64,000 bases of DNA from Liopterus haemorrhoidalis (lineage: Eukaryota; Arthropoda; Insecta; Coleoptera; Dytiscidae). The notes under the pieces were generated by a model. That model was not told the origin of the DNA and did not search any database. It saw nothing but the letters and a program-made list of their open reading frames with translations. The stretch's first letter is position 1, and every line of letters starts with the position of its first letter. Positions 10,750 through 21,169 of the stretch are shown here, piece after piece. The DNA is taken from the NCBI GenBank assembly GCA_963971575.1, contig OZ020612.1:36931916-36995915 (forward strand). The letters are read 5' to 3'. The translations under genes were made by a program, and so were the position numbers.

Positions 10750-12748
10750 TAGTATTTCCAAATGAAATGGCCGGTCTTGTTAAGCAGCTTAACAATATGG
10801 TAATGGGTTTATGGCAGTAATCCTGACACTTAATGCTGTAAAAAGAATATGAGAGGTATTAAGGGAATTTTAAATTTAAATAGAATAGATGTATAATTGA
10901 ACTATAACAGTTTAAAAACCATTAAGGATATTTTCCAAATTTATAATCCTATTGTTTCTAAATTTTAGGGGTTGTTATACTTGTTTGTTAGTTTATTTTC
11001 AGCGTTCATAGCGTGCATACATTAAAAACATGGCTCTTTGGCGACCATTTGATTTTGAAGAAATTTCTATTTTCTTTAGTGAAAATAGTGAATATGTGCA
11101 AGGTGATTTGGAGTGCGAAAATGTGGCCGTGGCTATTAAAGAAAAATGTAATTTGTCAGAAGATTGCAAAGTTCTGATACTGGACGTTTATAAAAAGTTA
11201 GTTTCGGATGGTAATGACAAACCTATACTTAGAAGTGCGGAATTAACTAGTGTTCCATACAGAACAATTCAACGTATCATTATTCGTGGCAAAAATCAGC
11301 AACAAAATCGACCTGATTTCCAAGTTTTCAAAAAAATAGATGTTTAAAACAATAATAAATAAAATATACGACTTTTATTCGAAAAAACAGTGCCGACTGT
11401 ACATCTTTTAATAAAAGTATTTTTTTGAAGAAGACGGAATAGAGTTTCCATACAAAGTTAGCCATATGTATAATTATTTGAAGTTGCTAGGATTTAGATA
11501 TAGAACGTTAAATAAACGTTTACATATTATGGAATCAGATAGATTAATAAGGGCGAGATCGCAATATTTGGACCAATTACACAAATACAGAGAAGAAGGT
11601 AGACTCATCTTGTATTTAGATGAAACATGGTATGACACGCATGATATTCGCAAGAAGGGTTTATCAGACAATTCCTCTAAATGTGTTTTAAAAACATCTT
11701 GTTCCAGAGAGAAACGTGTTATAATACTACACGCTGGAAGCGAACAAGGATGGGTTCAGAATGTACTCTTGATATCAGCTAAGAATATTAAAAATTGTAA
11801 CGCCGGTTATCACGAAGATATGATGGCATCATTATTTGAACTTTGCTTCAAAGCTCAACTTCTGCCCAATATGCCAGAAAATACGGTGATTGTAATAGAC
11901 AATGCTTCGTATCATTCTCGGCAATTAAAACAATTCCAGCTGCAGCAACACGAAAAGCTGATGTTAATGTGAATTTTTTACAAGAGGAAAACATATTTGT
12001 TGAAAATGTCAACAAAAAAACTAAATGAGAGTTATTAAAAATTATCACGGAAGCAGTTGAAAAAATCATTTGTTGACGAAATGGCAAAAAAAGAACGTTG
12101 CAGTATTTTAAGGCTACCGCTATATTATTGTGTTTTAAACCCTATAGAACTAATATGGAACCAATTATAAGGTAATGTGCGCCGAAAAAATATAACACTG
12201 ACAGAAAGTGACATAGTACAATTAATTAAAGACGAAACAAGTGCAATAAGTAATGATGTGTGAAAAAAATGTGTAGAACATGTAAAGACAATTGAAACAT
12301 TTTTTTTTATTAATCCACCAAATAAATCTTCAATAATTATTAATTTAAATGACAGTGGTAGTTACACAAACTCTGATAGTGATATAAACTATAATAATAG
12401 TGATAATGATTAATATTTTAATAATTTTAAATTACCATAAATTGACAAGTTCAAAAAAATAATGATTTTTGTTTGTGCAAATTTGAAGTATTTAATATAG
12501 ACTATAAAGACTTTAAAACAAAATGATTTTTAAACATGCCTATATTTATAATTCAAATATAGCCACTCCTAAGCCTGGTAAAAATGTGAAGAAATGTCAT
12601 GTGAATATATACAGTTTATTTTAAATAATTACTACGGTCTTGTCAACTACTATTAACAGAACCATAAACTCAGCAGGTATAATGGTTATACTGTCAGCCA
12701 TTATTGGAATCAATAAGTTAGGGTGGCCATTTCATTTTGGAAATACTA
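10750..12748 (+). mobile_element. Tc1/mariner-superfamily element, decayed full-length copy
   Basis: Terminal inverted repeats TAGTATTTCCAAATGAAATG (left) and its near-complement ending CCATTTCATTTTGGAAATAC (right) are flanked by TA at 10748-10749 and 12749-12750. The 2.0-kb interior holds one transposase reading region in the + orientation (11030-12412). It is inserted in the C2orf42 intron in the gene's own direction. An internally deleted relative is at 19951-20410. Confidence 0.85.
11030..12412 (+). pseudogene. Tc1/mariner-superfamily transposase, frameshifted
   Basis: The first part (11030-11347) encodes an N-terminal region with a DNA-binding helix-turn-helix-like SVPYRTIQRI segment. 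The second (from 11466) carries the catalytic core: YLDETWYDTHD with the first Asp, IILHAGSE, SAKNIK, and VIVIDNASYHSRQL with the second Asp. A frameshift near 11925 moves the frame, after which RLPLYYCVLNPIELIW supplies the third acidic residue and an acidic Asn/Asp/Ser-rich tail ends at about 12412. At least one frameshift and several stops (for example near 12026 and 12170) make it inactive. The family is a DDE transposase often seen as an unnamed protein in insect genomes. Confidence 0.8.
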
Positions 12749-13181
12749 TACGAAGAAAATATATTAAACCATGATAAGATTTCAAAATTAAGACTTTATT
12801 TAGTGATATTTTCAAATTGAAGCATAAATTTAATAAAAATGCATTCATATTCTTTAATTGCGTCGTATAAGCTTTGCCACAAAATGGCGGTCAATTGATG
12901 TCGCCACTGTGATAAATAAGGCACTGTACTCTGGAATGGTAATGTAAACTGTTAGGTGGCATGTGGCGACAACAAAGCATTAGTTGCCATGTGTTTGTTT
13001 GTCAATAAAACAATCTGAAACACCGATATATCGAAAATGGAGCATGAACCAGTTTTTCGCAACCGGTGGTAGGCAGCATGTATGTTAGAAATAAGTTTAA
13101 TTCTTAACTATTGGACTCAAATAGATAATTTTTGCATACCTGTTTGTATATAATACCAGATTAATAAATTGAATTTTATAG

Positions 13182-13514
13182 GTCCCTTTGCAAATAACAA
13201 AAAGCTTTATTTTAAACCGTGATGGAACTTACGAGCATTACGATCCAAAGCTAGAAGATAATGAAATGTTTAAAAACAGTGGAATGGTGCCAATTAAACC
13301 ATCTGAATACAAAACATATTTAAAAGTTGGAAATACACTATTCGACCAGGTAGAACCTACACCATTTGTAATTGAATGGATTCCAGATATTCTACCGATA
13401 TCTAAACTAGGAGAATTACGAATTAAATTCGAATATGGCCATCAGCAAGTTTTTAATAACCCTAATAAAATTAGTAAAAGTATTAAGAAAAATTCCAAAG
13501 GCTGTATAACCTAA
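13182..13514 (+). CDS. C2orf42: C2orf42-like protein, terminal exon
   Basis: The acceptor AG at 13180-13181 follows a T-rich tract; the frame is phase 0 from the exon at 7166-7339. The exon encodes [16 protein letters not shown], a short variable insert, then [22 protein letters not shown] and [13 protein letters not shown]. This conserved block forms the C-terminus of the C2orf42 family, followed by a short lysine-rich tail and a TAA at 13512-13514. No ATG is needed because translation enters from the upstream exon. Confidence 0.87.
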   Translation, partial: VPLQITKSFILNRDGTYEHYDPKLEDNEMFKNSGMVPIKPSEYKTYLKVGNTLFDQVEPTPFVIEWIPDILPISKLGELRIKFEYGHQQVFNNPNKISKSIKKNSKGCIT

Positions 13515-14230
13515 TTTTTGTTTGATAATTGTTAGTTTTAATTTGTTATTTGTAAATATAACAGTGGAAACTGTTTAACATGAAAAATCAGTTAAAATGA
13601 AAAAAATTTGTGGTCCCGACAAAATGCTATGTGCTTTCATACATTTACAAGAATTCCCCTATTTACGGGAATTACGGGAATCGAACCTGTGTTGATATAA
13701 CGTTTTTTAATAAATATTAAATTGTGTTTTGAAGATTTAAATATTAAATAATGATACTGAAAGTTTCCTTCAAATTGTATATTTACATTAATACTGGATG
13801 TAAAATTTCGGTCGGCAAGGCAACCCTCATCAGCAGCAAGTGTCATTATTTAATATATCGTTTTTTAGCAGATATATGAGGAGTAAAATATATGGCACAA
13901 TGTAAAACCGATTATATATATATATATATATTAATAAAAATTTATTCCATGATCTTTGCATCAAATATTAATTTTGCTTTTATTATATTGTTCTTAAGAA
14001 ATGAGATTGGAAGCAAAACCTACTTTATCTAGACAAGTCTCAGTAAAACCAATTTTTTCCAAACAAAAACGTGAATAATCTCACAAACAGTAGATATACC
14101 AAAAAAAATAATCATTGTACTGATAAAACTAAACTCGATAAACGTTTTTTATTTTGAATGTCCAAAGTTTTGATGACTGTGATAAAGCTGCTTTTGTTTT
14201 GTACCTCCTCATATATTATTCTACGTTGTT
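13515..14230. other. 3' flank of C2orf42-like gene with a B-box remnant
   Basis: Probable 3' UTR and downstream sequence. A minus-strand B box (GGTTCGATTCC) at about 13674-13684 suggests a broken SINE head. A short (TA)n lies near 13913-13931. Nothing else recognised. Confidence 0.35.
13709..13714 (+). terminator. C2orf42: candidate polyadenylation signal AATAAA
   Basis: First canonical AATAAA after the stop codon at 13514, about 195 nt downstream. It is plausible as the gene's cleavage signal, but AATAAA is frequent by chance in such AT-rich DNA. Confidence 0.35.
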
Positions 14231-14235
14231 ACATA

Positions 14236-14349
14236 GATGCAGTGCCGGATTAAGAGGTGGACTGACCGGGTGGCCGCCCGGGCAAGAAACGTAAAAGGAC
14301 GCCAAAACTAGGTCTGAGATTAGGGTTTTAGTGCCCGCGCTTCTCATAA
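14236..14349 (+). repeat. hAT terminus fragment (CAGTGCCGGATT end)
   Basis: The segment begins CAGTGCCGGATTAAGAGGTG and continues into GACCGGGTGGCCGCCCGGGC. It matches the reverse complement of the right end of the hAT at 43217-45355 and, after about 25 bases, that element's truncated left end. No matching right end was found nearby. Confidence 0.45.
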
Positions 14350-14913
14350 TTAAAGGTGCCCCTCTAAAACAAGAGCGCCTCTCTGAAATAAATTAATCGG
14401 CATCGGCTTTTTAGCCGAGTAATTGGGTTTGATAATTAACCACTTATTTTTATTATTATTATTATTGTTAGACACGTATACTGGAGCTAGAAGACCTTGG
14501 GTGACAGAGAATTTTGAAAAACATTGGATTCTACATGTATTAAATTTATAAACAAAACTTTTTAAATCACACAATTTCATTTAGAAATGCACTAAACAAT
14601 AAAAAAAAAAAATGTTTTTTCGTTTATCACATCTTGCTCATGTAATGAAAAATGTAATCGTGGGCCACCTACTAGAGCAGTGATGGCGAACCTATGACAC
14701 GCGTGTTACGGGTGACATATCGTTTTGGGACGGTCTTCAGCCAAGAAAGACTTTATTCTCGGCGTTAAATAATATTAAAACTAATAAAAGAAACCGACTG
14801 ACAGATGAATTCAGTAGCGCTTGCTTGGGCTTGAAGTGCACGAAATACCAACCGTCATTTGAAGATGTAGCAAAAGCAATTCAACAACAAAAAAGTCACT
14901 AATGTAAAGAATA

Positions 14914-15926
14914 AAGGATTCCACACACCAAAGCGGCCGCGGTGGCGGCCACGGTAGCGGCTACGGTAGCGATACGATTAACGATCAGGTCTCCTCACAC
15001 TAACGCGGTGGGAGTGGCGGTAGCGGTAGCGATCAGTTAGTGAATCACGGTATATAGTTGTATGATAATATTGATTGCGAGAATACAATAGAATAATTAA
15101 TTGTATGTAGAGGAAAAATAATAATCTACTTACAGTCTGTTTCAAACGGTTAGGCGGAACTAAATGGGAATTTCGTTCTTTTAGGTTGTCACGAAAAGGG
15201 ACCTTGCTTGGGTTATTTCATTTTTCACGTTGGAATGTCAAAATTTAAAATTCCAACAATGAAACCATGGAAACGAATGACATATGTCAAACTTAAATTA
15301 ATTTTCTTACATATTTTAATGACAAAAAATAAATAAATGGGATATTTGTATTAAGAATGACACAAAAAATCAAAATAATAGACAAAATAAATGACATTTT
15401 AAAATGATATTAACCTTAACCAAAAAATGTTTGTTGCAAGTATGATTTACAAAGCTTAAACAAAACGGCTGAAAAGCATTATTTAAACGATGAAAGTAAC
15501 TAGATTGCAAAATCTAGTTCCGCCTAATCGTTTGGAACAGACTTTACTATCAATTTCCAAAACTTTTCCTATTTCGTCCCACACTTTATTTGTTTTCCTA
15601 ATATTCTTGTAATCAGGATGTGCTAAGTCATACAAAATTAAATGATCCTTTACTGATCTATGATTTTTTCTGTTAAATTATCTATTTTCGACATTATTTT
15701 CTTAAATATATTCACTCTGTGGTATATAAACAATGAATATCGCGCGGCCTAACGCAACTTGTCGAGTTTGGCCGCCAGTGTTTGGTGATCGCTAGACTGA
15801 ACGCTGCAGTCGGTGGCGATCTCAGATAGCGGAACGCTTGTATGTGCGTGGTCTCATTGTATTGTATAGGTTGCGTTAGGCCGCTGCATTATCGCCACCG
15901 CGGCCGCTTTGGTGTGTGGAATCCTT
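14914..15926. mobile_element. GC-ended TIR element nested in hAT
   Basis: A perfect 34-bp inverted repeat begins AAGGATTCCACACACCAAAG and contains GCGGCCGC. TA flanks each side (14912-14913, 15927-15928), so a TA duplication is the simplest reading. Subterminal blocks are rich in GGTAGCG-type and GCGATC-type repeats. No transposase is encoded, and its own interior is interrupted by the MITE at 15134-15543. The superfamily is uncertain. Confidence 0.75.
15134..15543. mobile_element. MITE with 4-bp duplication, third nesting level
   Basis: Ends AGTCTGTTTCAAACGGTTAG and the complement of TCGTTTGGAACAGACT form ~29-bp inverted repeats containing GGCGGAACTA/TAGTTCCGCC. TTAC is duplicated on both sides (15130-15133 and 15544-15547). 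It is 410 bp with no coding. A shorter copy of the family is at 31119-31298. Confidence 0.8.
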
Positions 15927-16107
15927 TATTTGTTTTTGCTTTGTTAACAAATAAATATATCAAATTTAAAACAATTTTTTTACTAGGGCTGCAAATATCA
16001 GAAAATTATGGATATTTTTAGACGTGACACGGCACCCGAGTTAAGCTAGGTTTTTTTCCAAATATTGACTAACCGAGCACAAAAAGTTCGCCATCACTGT
16101 ACTAGAG

Positions 16108-17332
16108 AAATCCTTTAAATTGAACCATAATCCCCCAAAATATTTTCTGTATGTATTTTCGCCTAAACATATAAAAAGCAAGTGTCTGTCATGATAATTA
16201 ATCATTCTGTGATTCAAAAATTTCAATTCACTTTAAGTTTTGTTCAAGTTTATTAACATTTATAAAAGCCCCTGAAATCGCACTCGCAGGCCATATTACA
16301 CTACAGATTCCATATACAATACAATTAAGCGGCGACCGATTAATAGGTATCGGCCGATAAGGCAAGGCTGATTAATCGGTAATCGGTCAATTTTCTTATC
16401 GGTGCAACCCTAATCTTAACGCTTGATAATTACGATATCAAAAATATTGGTGAGTATTTTTTATCAACTCATTTTAACATGAGGAAATATATTTTTCCCC
16501 ATAGTTTCATGTTAAACGGTTTCCGCTGTATATTATAAACTTTTTATTAGTTCAGTAATTGAATTTACCGACCAAGTTATCAACGAAATTATTTGAAAAC
16601 AAAATTTTTCAATAATTGTAATATATTAACGTTTTACTTTTCCAAAATCTATTTGATTATGCTAATTCTAACTAGAAAAATCTTTAGACATGTTAAAATT
16701 TTTATTAATAACTGAATGGCAGATATTTTTACAATTAGAAAGTGGGTGGACCACTTTGACTACATTGTTATTAATTGTGATTCTAATTACTACAAGTATG
16801 TATAATTAGATGTAATTGAATATTAATAAATAAAAAGTCAATTAATTTTAAATGTGTATAGTTTATTTCATCCTACTCATAACTAAAGATAATTGTCTAC
16901 TTGTGGCTATAGATCACAGCTCTGCGGGGAATAGGATAAATGTTTAACCCGAAAAAACAGTCGGTATTTAAACTAACAAGTCAGGTTCTAAAATTAAATC
17001 TGTAAATAAATTGAACTTATTCATATGATTCATTTAACTCTTATTTAAATATTATGTAAACAATAACATATTTTTAAAAAAATGCTAAAGTAAGTATGAT
17101 GAATATCCAGTCGTTTTTTTTTATAAAGCAATGACGTCACCGCGGAATCAAAGATCACAGTGTCCACCATTCTTGAATTCCTGAAATATCCTGGAATCTT
17201 CTTTAATTTGAAATTGGTTCTTAAATTTCTTGAATATACTTGAATCTCAGTGCAATTCCATGAATTAAAAATTTTAAGTAAACTATTCATATTGAAAAAA
17301 TTGCATCCCAAAAAGTAATAACCTACTAATTA
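16108..17332. other. AT-rich spacer with a hAT-like remnant
   Basis: No gene recognised. Around 16330-16413 a repeat of ATCGGTAATCGG-like text ends in GGTGCAACCCTA, a typical end of old hAT MITEs. The remainder shows no structure I can name. Confidence 0.35.
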
Positions 17333-19541
17333 CACTGGTCAACACAATTTTTGCTGACTTACATCTAAGACTTGTTTCTTACTAAGTTGGTGCTGCTGAA
17401 CTCAAATATCACATCAGTTTTTGCGTATCAAATCAGATTTTTGCTCTACAACAAATACATATTTTCGGCCAAATAATGCTTTTATCGTTTAATTTTAGAC
17501 GTCGATACTGTAATTGGTACAAATTTGGCGAACAATAGGGACTAAATAATTAGAAAATATTCTTAAAATTTTATTTATAGTGAAAGAAAGAATATGAGAA
17601 CAGTTTTAATTACATTTTAATGCATTGGAGTGTTAAAATAAAAATACAAAATAATTTAAGGATTAAAATGGTCGTTTGTAAGATCTTCTGGAGTGCACCA
17701 TTCCTGGTAAGTCTCTTTTAATACTCCAACAGTAGTCAGCAATCATGTGAGTATCCCACCTTTCTTCATAACATCTCTCCATTTCTTTTAAATCCTGATG
17801 AAAACGTTCACCCTGTTCATCACTAACATCTCCAAGATTGACAGGAAATTTGTGAATATGACAAATGTTAAAAAATGAAGTTTTCAATCAAATTTCCAAC
17901 GACCTCCACATAGTTTTCAACGATCTCCACATAGTTTTCGGCTTTTTTATTCCCAAGAAAATTTTTGATGAGCGCCACGAAAGACTGCCATGCATTCTTC
18001 TCCATATCATCCATATGTACAGTGAAATGTGGATCATTCACTAATATTCGAATTTGTGGTCCGTCAAAAATGCCAGCTTTTAGCTTCTCGTTACTGAGAC
18101 TTTGAAATGTTTCAGATATATATTTGAAACAGTCACCATCTTTGTTCAACGCTTTTACAAACTGCTTCATTAGACCCAGTTTAGTATGAAGAAGGGGGAA
18201 AATGATTTTTGTTCGCTTCACCAAAGGTTTGTGTATTATGTTTGGGTCTCCAACATTTAAATCTATTCTCACCGGCCAATTTTTCTGAGTCCAATGCTTA
18301 TCTCTCGCTCTGCTGTCCCACAAACACAAAAAAACATGGATATTTTGTGAATCCACCTTGTTGGCCAAGTAAAAAGTTTACCATTTTAAGATCTACACAG
18401 ATGATCCACTTATGTTCGTTCTATTTAATAATTCCATCACATTTTTAATTGTTTCGTATGCTTCCTTTAGAAGGACAGAATGGCCAATTGGAATTGACCA
18501 AATGCATTTCCATTGTGGCGTAGAACGAACTTTAAACTTCTCTTAGAGCTGTCCAAAAATAATCGCCATTCACTTGGGTCATATTGCGCCACACCCATAG
18601 AATTTAGTAAACCGGGCACATCATGGCAATATAGGTACTAAATCATTGTCCACTTTAAAGTATTGCAACAGTTCTTTCTCTCTTGTACGAAAGAACGTAA
18701 CTTTTGTGCCTTCTTCGAGTAAATGCTTTTCGTTCAGTCTTGAAGCTAGTAATTCTGATGCAATTTTTGGAAGATTTAAATCTCTTACTAGATCGTTTAA
18801 TTTGGCCTGGTTAAATCTCTGAGGTGTAGAAGAAGTAGAAGGACTGCATTCAAAATCCATGTCATCATGTTCATTCATGTCACTAGACAGATCTTCCTCA
18901 AGTAAAGGAGACTCACTAAAAACTGGCACAGGTATATCATCAGAATCGGGCATTGGACGCCTTGCTGAATCTAGGTTTGGGTAGGTGATTTTCTGCCTGT
19001 TTTTCTTGTTGTAGCCTGTAGTTTTTAGGCAGAAACTCCAAACACTCCAAACAAGTCTAAGACGTTCGATTTGAATGAAACAAATGACCATTTAAGGATG
19101 TAGGCTGCTAAGTACCTTGACACTGACACTGTTTCCCCTTCCCGCCATTGCAAAAAGGTTGCTGTCAGGTACCTGCAACTAAGCCTTTTCTGGGAAACTT
19201 ATTAAACAACAAGTATAAACCTGAACATTTAATGGTTGCAGCGGTTATGCTAAATACCTTAGCCTTGGCCTTGCAACCTCCGCCGTTGTAAAAAGGTCTA
19301 TAACAAGTACCTGCATGTAAGGCGTTCCTACGAAATATATTGGACAACAAGAACGAAGTTGAAATTAAAGTAGACGTATATCAGAACGTGAAAAGGTGAA
19401 AAAAGTCAAAATACGATAGAACAAAAATTTGACGTAATAGGCAGAAACTGTTAACATTTTTGAAATCAGCACCCCAAAATTAGTTAAAAACAAGTATCAG
19501 ATCTAAGTCAGCAAAAAAAAGCTTAAATTTGTTGACCAGTG
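17333..19541 (-). mobile_element. CACTG-ended DNA transposon (CMC-like), 2.2 kb
   Basis: Ends CACTGGTCAACACAATTTTT and its complement at 19500-19541 (GCTTAAATTTGTTGACCAGTG) form inverted repeats, with CTGACTTA/TAAGTCAG conserved just inside. TTA is present on both sides (17330-17332, 19542-19544). CACTR termini and a short duplication suggest the CACTA/Mirage/Chapaev (CMC) group. The coding region is on the minus strand (17663-19091) and decayed. A non-coding patch (19100-19340) has two imperfect copies of a block with AAAAAGGT and ACCTGCA motifs. Confidence 0.7.
17663..19091 (-). pseudogene. decayed transposon protein of a CMC-like element
   Basis: Minus-strand frames read N to C as follows. 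There is a Pro/Asp/Ser-rich region, then LNDLVRDLNLPKIASELLASRL (19091-18621). A broken middle segment contains SIPIGHSVLLKEAYE and a WTALREKFKVR-like stretch (18620-18370). Then LCLWDSRARDKHWTQKNWP, FPLLHTKLGLMKQFVKALNK and DGDCFKYI follow (18368-17868), and finally GDVSDEQGERFHQDLKEMERCYE and MIADYCWSIKRD (17887-17663). The protein recurs in arthropod genomes as an unnamed transposon product; I infer that the GERFHQD region holds a catalytic acid. Stops and a short in-place duplication (VEIVENYVEVVGN) near 17900 show it is dead. Confidence 0.7.
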
Positions 19542-19544
19542 TTA

Positions 19545-19950
19545 TTAGTACTGCTGAAATCGTAAAATCAGCAGCGGGAATACTGTTCATAAATCAGAGT
19601 GTGTATGGCGCGTACAAAACTAACTTGGGAGGGGGCAATATACAACCTTAAACAAGTATTGGCATCTGACACTACCGATAGAGGCGCTACTGCATTCACA
19701 TCATGGCTGACTTTGGTAGGATATTTTTGACAGGTTCAATGGTATCTTCATGTGATATTTATTGAAACACACGGGAGCACACTCTAAAATGGTCTTTAAC
19801 TGTCTTTCCACTTCTAAGAACATATTCCCATGCTTGTCACAAACTCGACTATCCTACAACCGTCAGTTTCTCAAAATCTCACTAGAGGCGCTTCAGTTAT
19901 TGTCAGTTGACAATAGAGTATACGCTATTTATTCGAAACAAAGAAGAAGG
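19545..19950. other. unassigned spacer
   Basis: No gene, repeat family or inverted-repeat ends recognised here. Confidence 0.3.
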
Positions 19951-20410
19951 TATAGTATTTCCAAAATTAAATGGCCACTCTTGTTGAGAAGCTTAACGAT
20001 GCAGTAATGGGTTTATGGCAGTAATCCTAAGACTCGTTGCTGTAAACAGAAGACGAATTAAGGGAAATTTAAATTGAATAGTTATTACACTAGTTCAACT
20101 GAAGTTTCTTAAAAACCATTTAGGATATATTCCAAATTTATAATCCTATTGTTTCTAAATTTTATGTGTTGTTGTACACATAATACATAATACTTGTTTG
20201 TTAGTTAAAAAATTTAGAAACAAGTGCAATAAGTAGTGATTTGTGGAAAAGATGTGTAGAACATATAAAGACAATTGAATCAAATTTTTATATAAATCCA
20301 CCAAATAAATCTTCAATAATTATAAATAATAGTGGTAGTAATAGAAAGTCTGATAGTGATATAAACAATGATAATAGTGATAATGATTAATATTTTAATG
20401 ATTAATATGG
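19951..20410 (+). mobile_element. internally deleted relative of the 10750-12748 mariner
   Basis: The left end TATAGTATTTCCAAAATTAA and the following ~270 bp match the left flank of 10750-12748. The sequence then jumps directly to the transposase C-terminal codons (CAATAAGTAGTGATTTGTGG onward) and the acidic Asn/Asp/Ser tail. In this copy TGG stands at the place where 10750-12748 has a TGA stop. The right inverted repeat is missing; the copy ends against the hAT MITE at 20411. Confidence 0.75.
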
Positions 20411-20696
20411 AAAACTTGCGCCAGGGGCAGAGCCGTGTTTTGGCGCCCTTGGCAAATAAAAACAAGGTTCTCATTTCTCAAAATTTAAGTGATGAGCAAA
20501 AAAAAAAAGTCCTAATCTCCCAAAATCCAAGTAACGAAAAAGAAAAAAGGTCCTCACCTCCCAAAATCTAAGTGATGAGCAACAAAAAAAGGTCCTCGCC
20601 TTCGCAATGGCACCCCTTAGTCAAGCCCGTCAACGCCCTTTTCCTTAGTGCGCCCAGGGCCGTCGCCCCCTCCGCCCCCCCTCTTGCTGCTCTGAA
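20411..20696. mobile_element. left-truncated hAT MITE with ~37-bp minisatellite
   Basis: Starting at GGAAAACTTGCGC, it matches the intact MITE at 42909-43180 minus its first ~15 bases. It carries degenerate copies of a unit like CCAAGTGATGAGCAAAAAAA and GGTCCTCACCTCC. It ends GCCGTCGCCCCCTCCGCC followed by GCTGCTCTG. The target duplication is lost because the left end is missing. Confidence 0.6.
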
Positions 20697-21128
20697 AGCT
20701 TACCCCTCATCTGTTTTTATCGCTGATGCAGATTTAAAGTAAATTGAAACGGGAGCAAAGTTAAAAATATTTGAGTTCTCCCCTCCCCTAAGAAATATAC
20801 GCGCGACCAAACCAATAGATATTTCACTAGCGCTAATATTTAAAACTAATCTGTAATTCGTAAAAACATAAACATAATGATAAATTGTAGTAATTAAAAA
20901 ACCTGTTTGTTGCTTGTATTAAAATTTTATCATAATGGATATATTTTATGAACTACTAATTTAACTATCGCACTAAATAGCAAATATCGCAGTATAATAG
21001 TTTAATTATACATAGAATGCACTGAACAAGAAAAAGTTTTTATTCGAAGGTCATTCTTTATCAGATTAGGAACGATTAATAAATACTAAACCTTTGACCG
21101 CCATTGTTTTAAAAACTGTGAAAGAGAG

Positions 21129-21136
21129 TATATAAG
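21129..21136 (+). promoter_or_regulatory. TATA box of the CRAL-TRIO gene
   Basis: TATATAAG lies 34-41 bp upstream of the first ATG, and an arthropod-like initiator TCAGT lies at 21164-21168. The TATA-to-initiator spacing (about 35) is slightly long. If this initiator is used, the leader before the first ATG is only about 4 nt. Confidence 0.5.
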
Positions 21137-21169
21137 TAGTACTGCTTATGTTGCAACTTTCTCTCAGTC

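Larger units (their letters stand above)
14678..16099 (+). mobile_element. hAT element with intact 8-bp duplication, nested insertions
   Basis: Ends CAGTGATGGCGAACCT and AGTTCGCCATCACTG are inverted repeats, flanked on both sides by the 8-bp direct repeat TACTAGAG (14670-14677 and 16100-16107). Just inside the left end, 14745-14902 encodes a hAT C-terminal dimerisation remnant: TNKRNRLTDE, then LGLKCTKYQPSFEDVAKAI and a stop. This is the tail of a GTF2IRD2/ZBED-like transposase. The bulk of the element is occupied by the insertion at 14914-15926. Confidence 0.9.
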
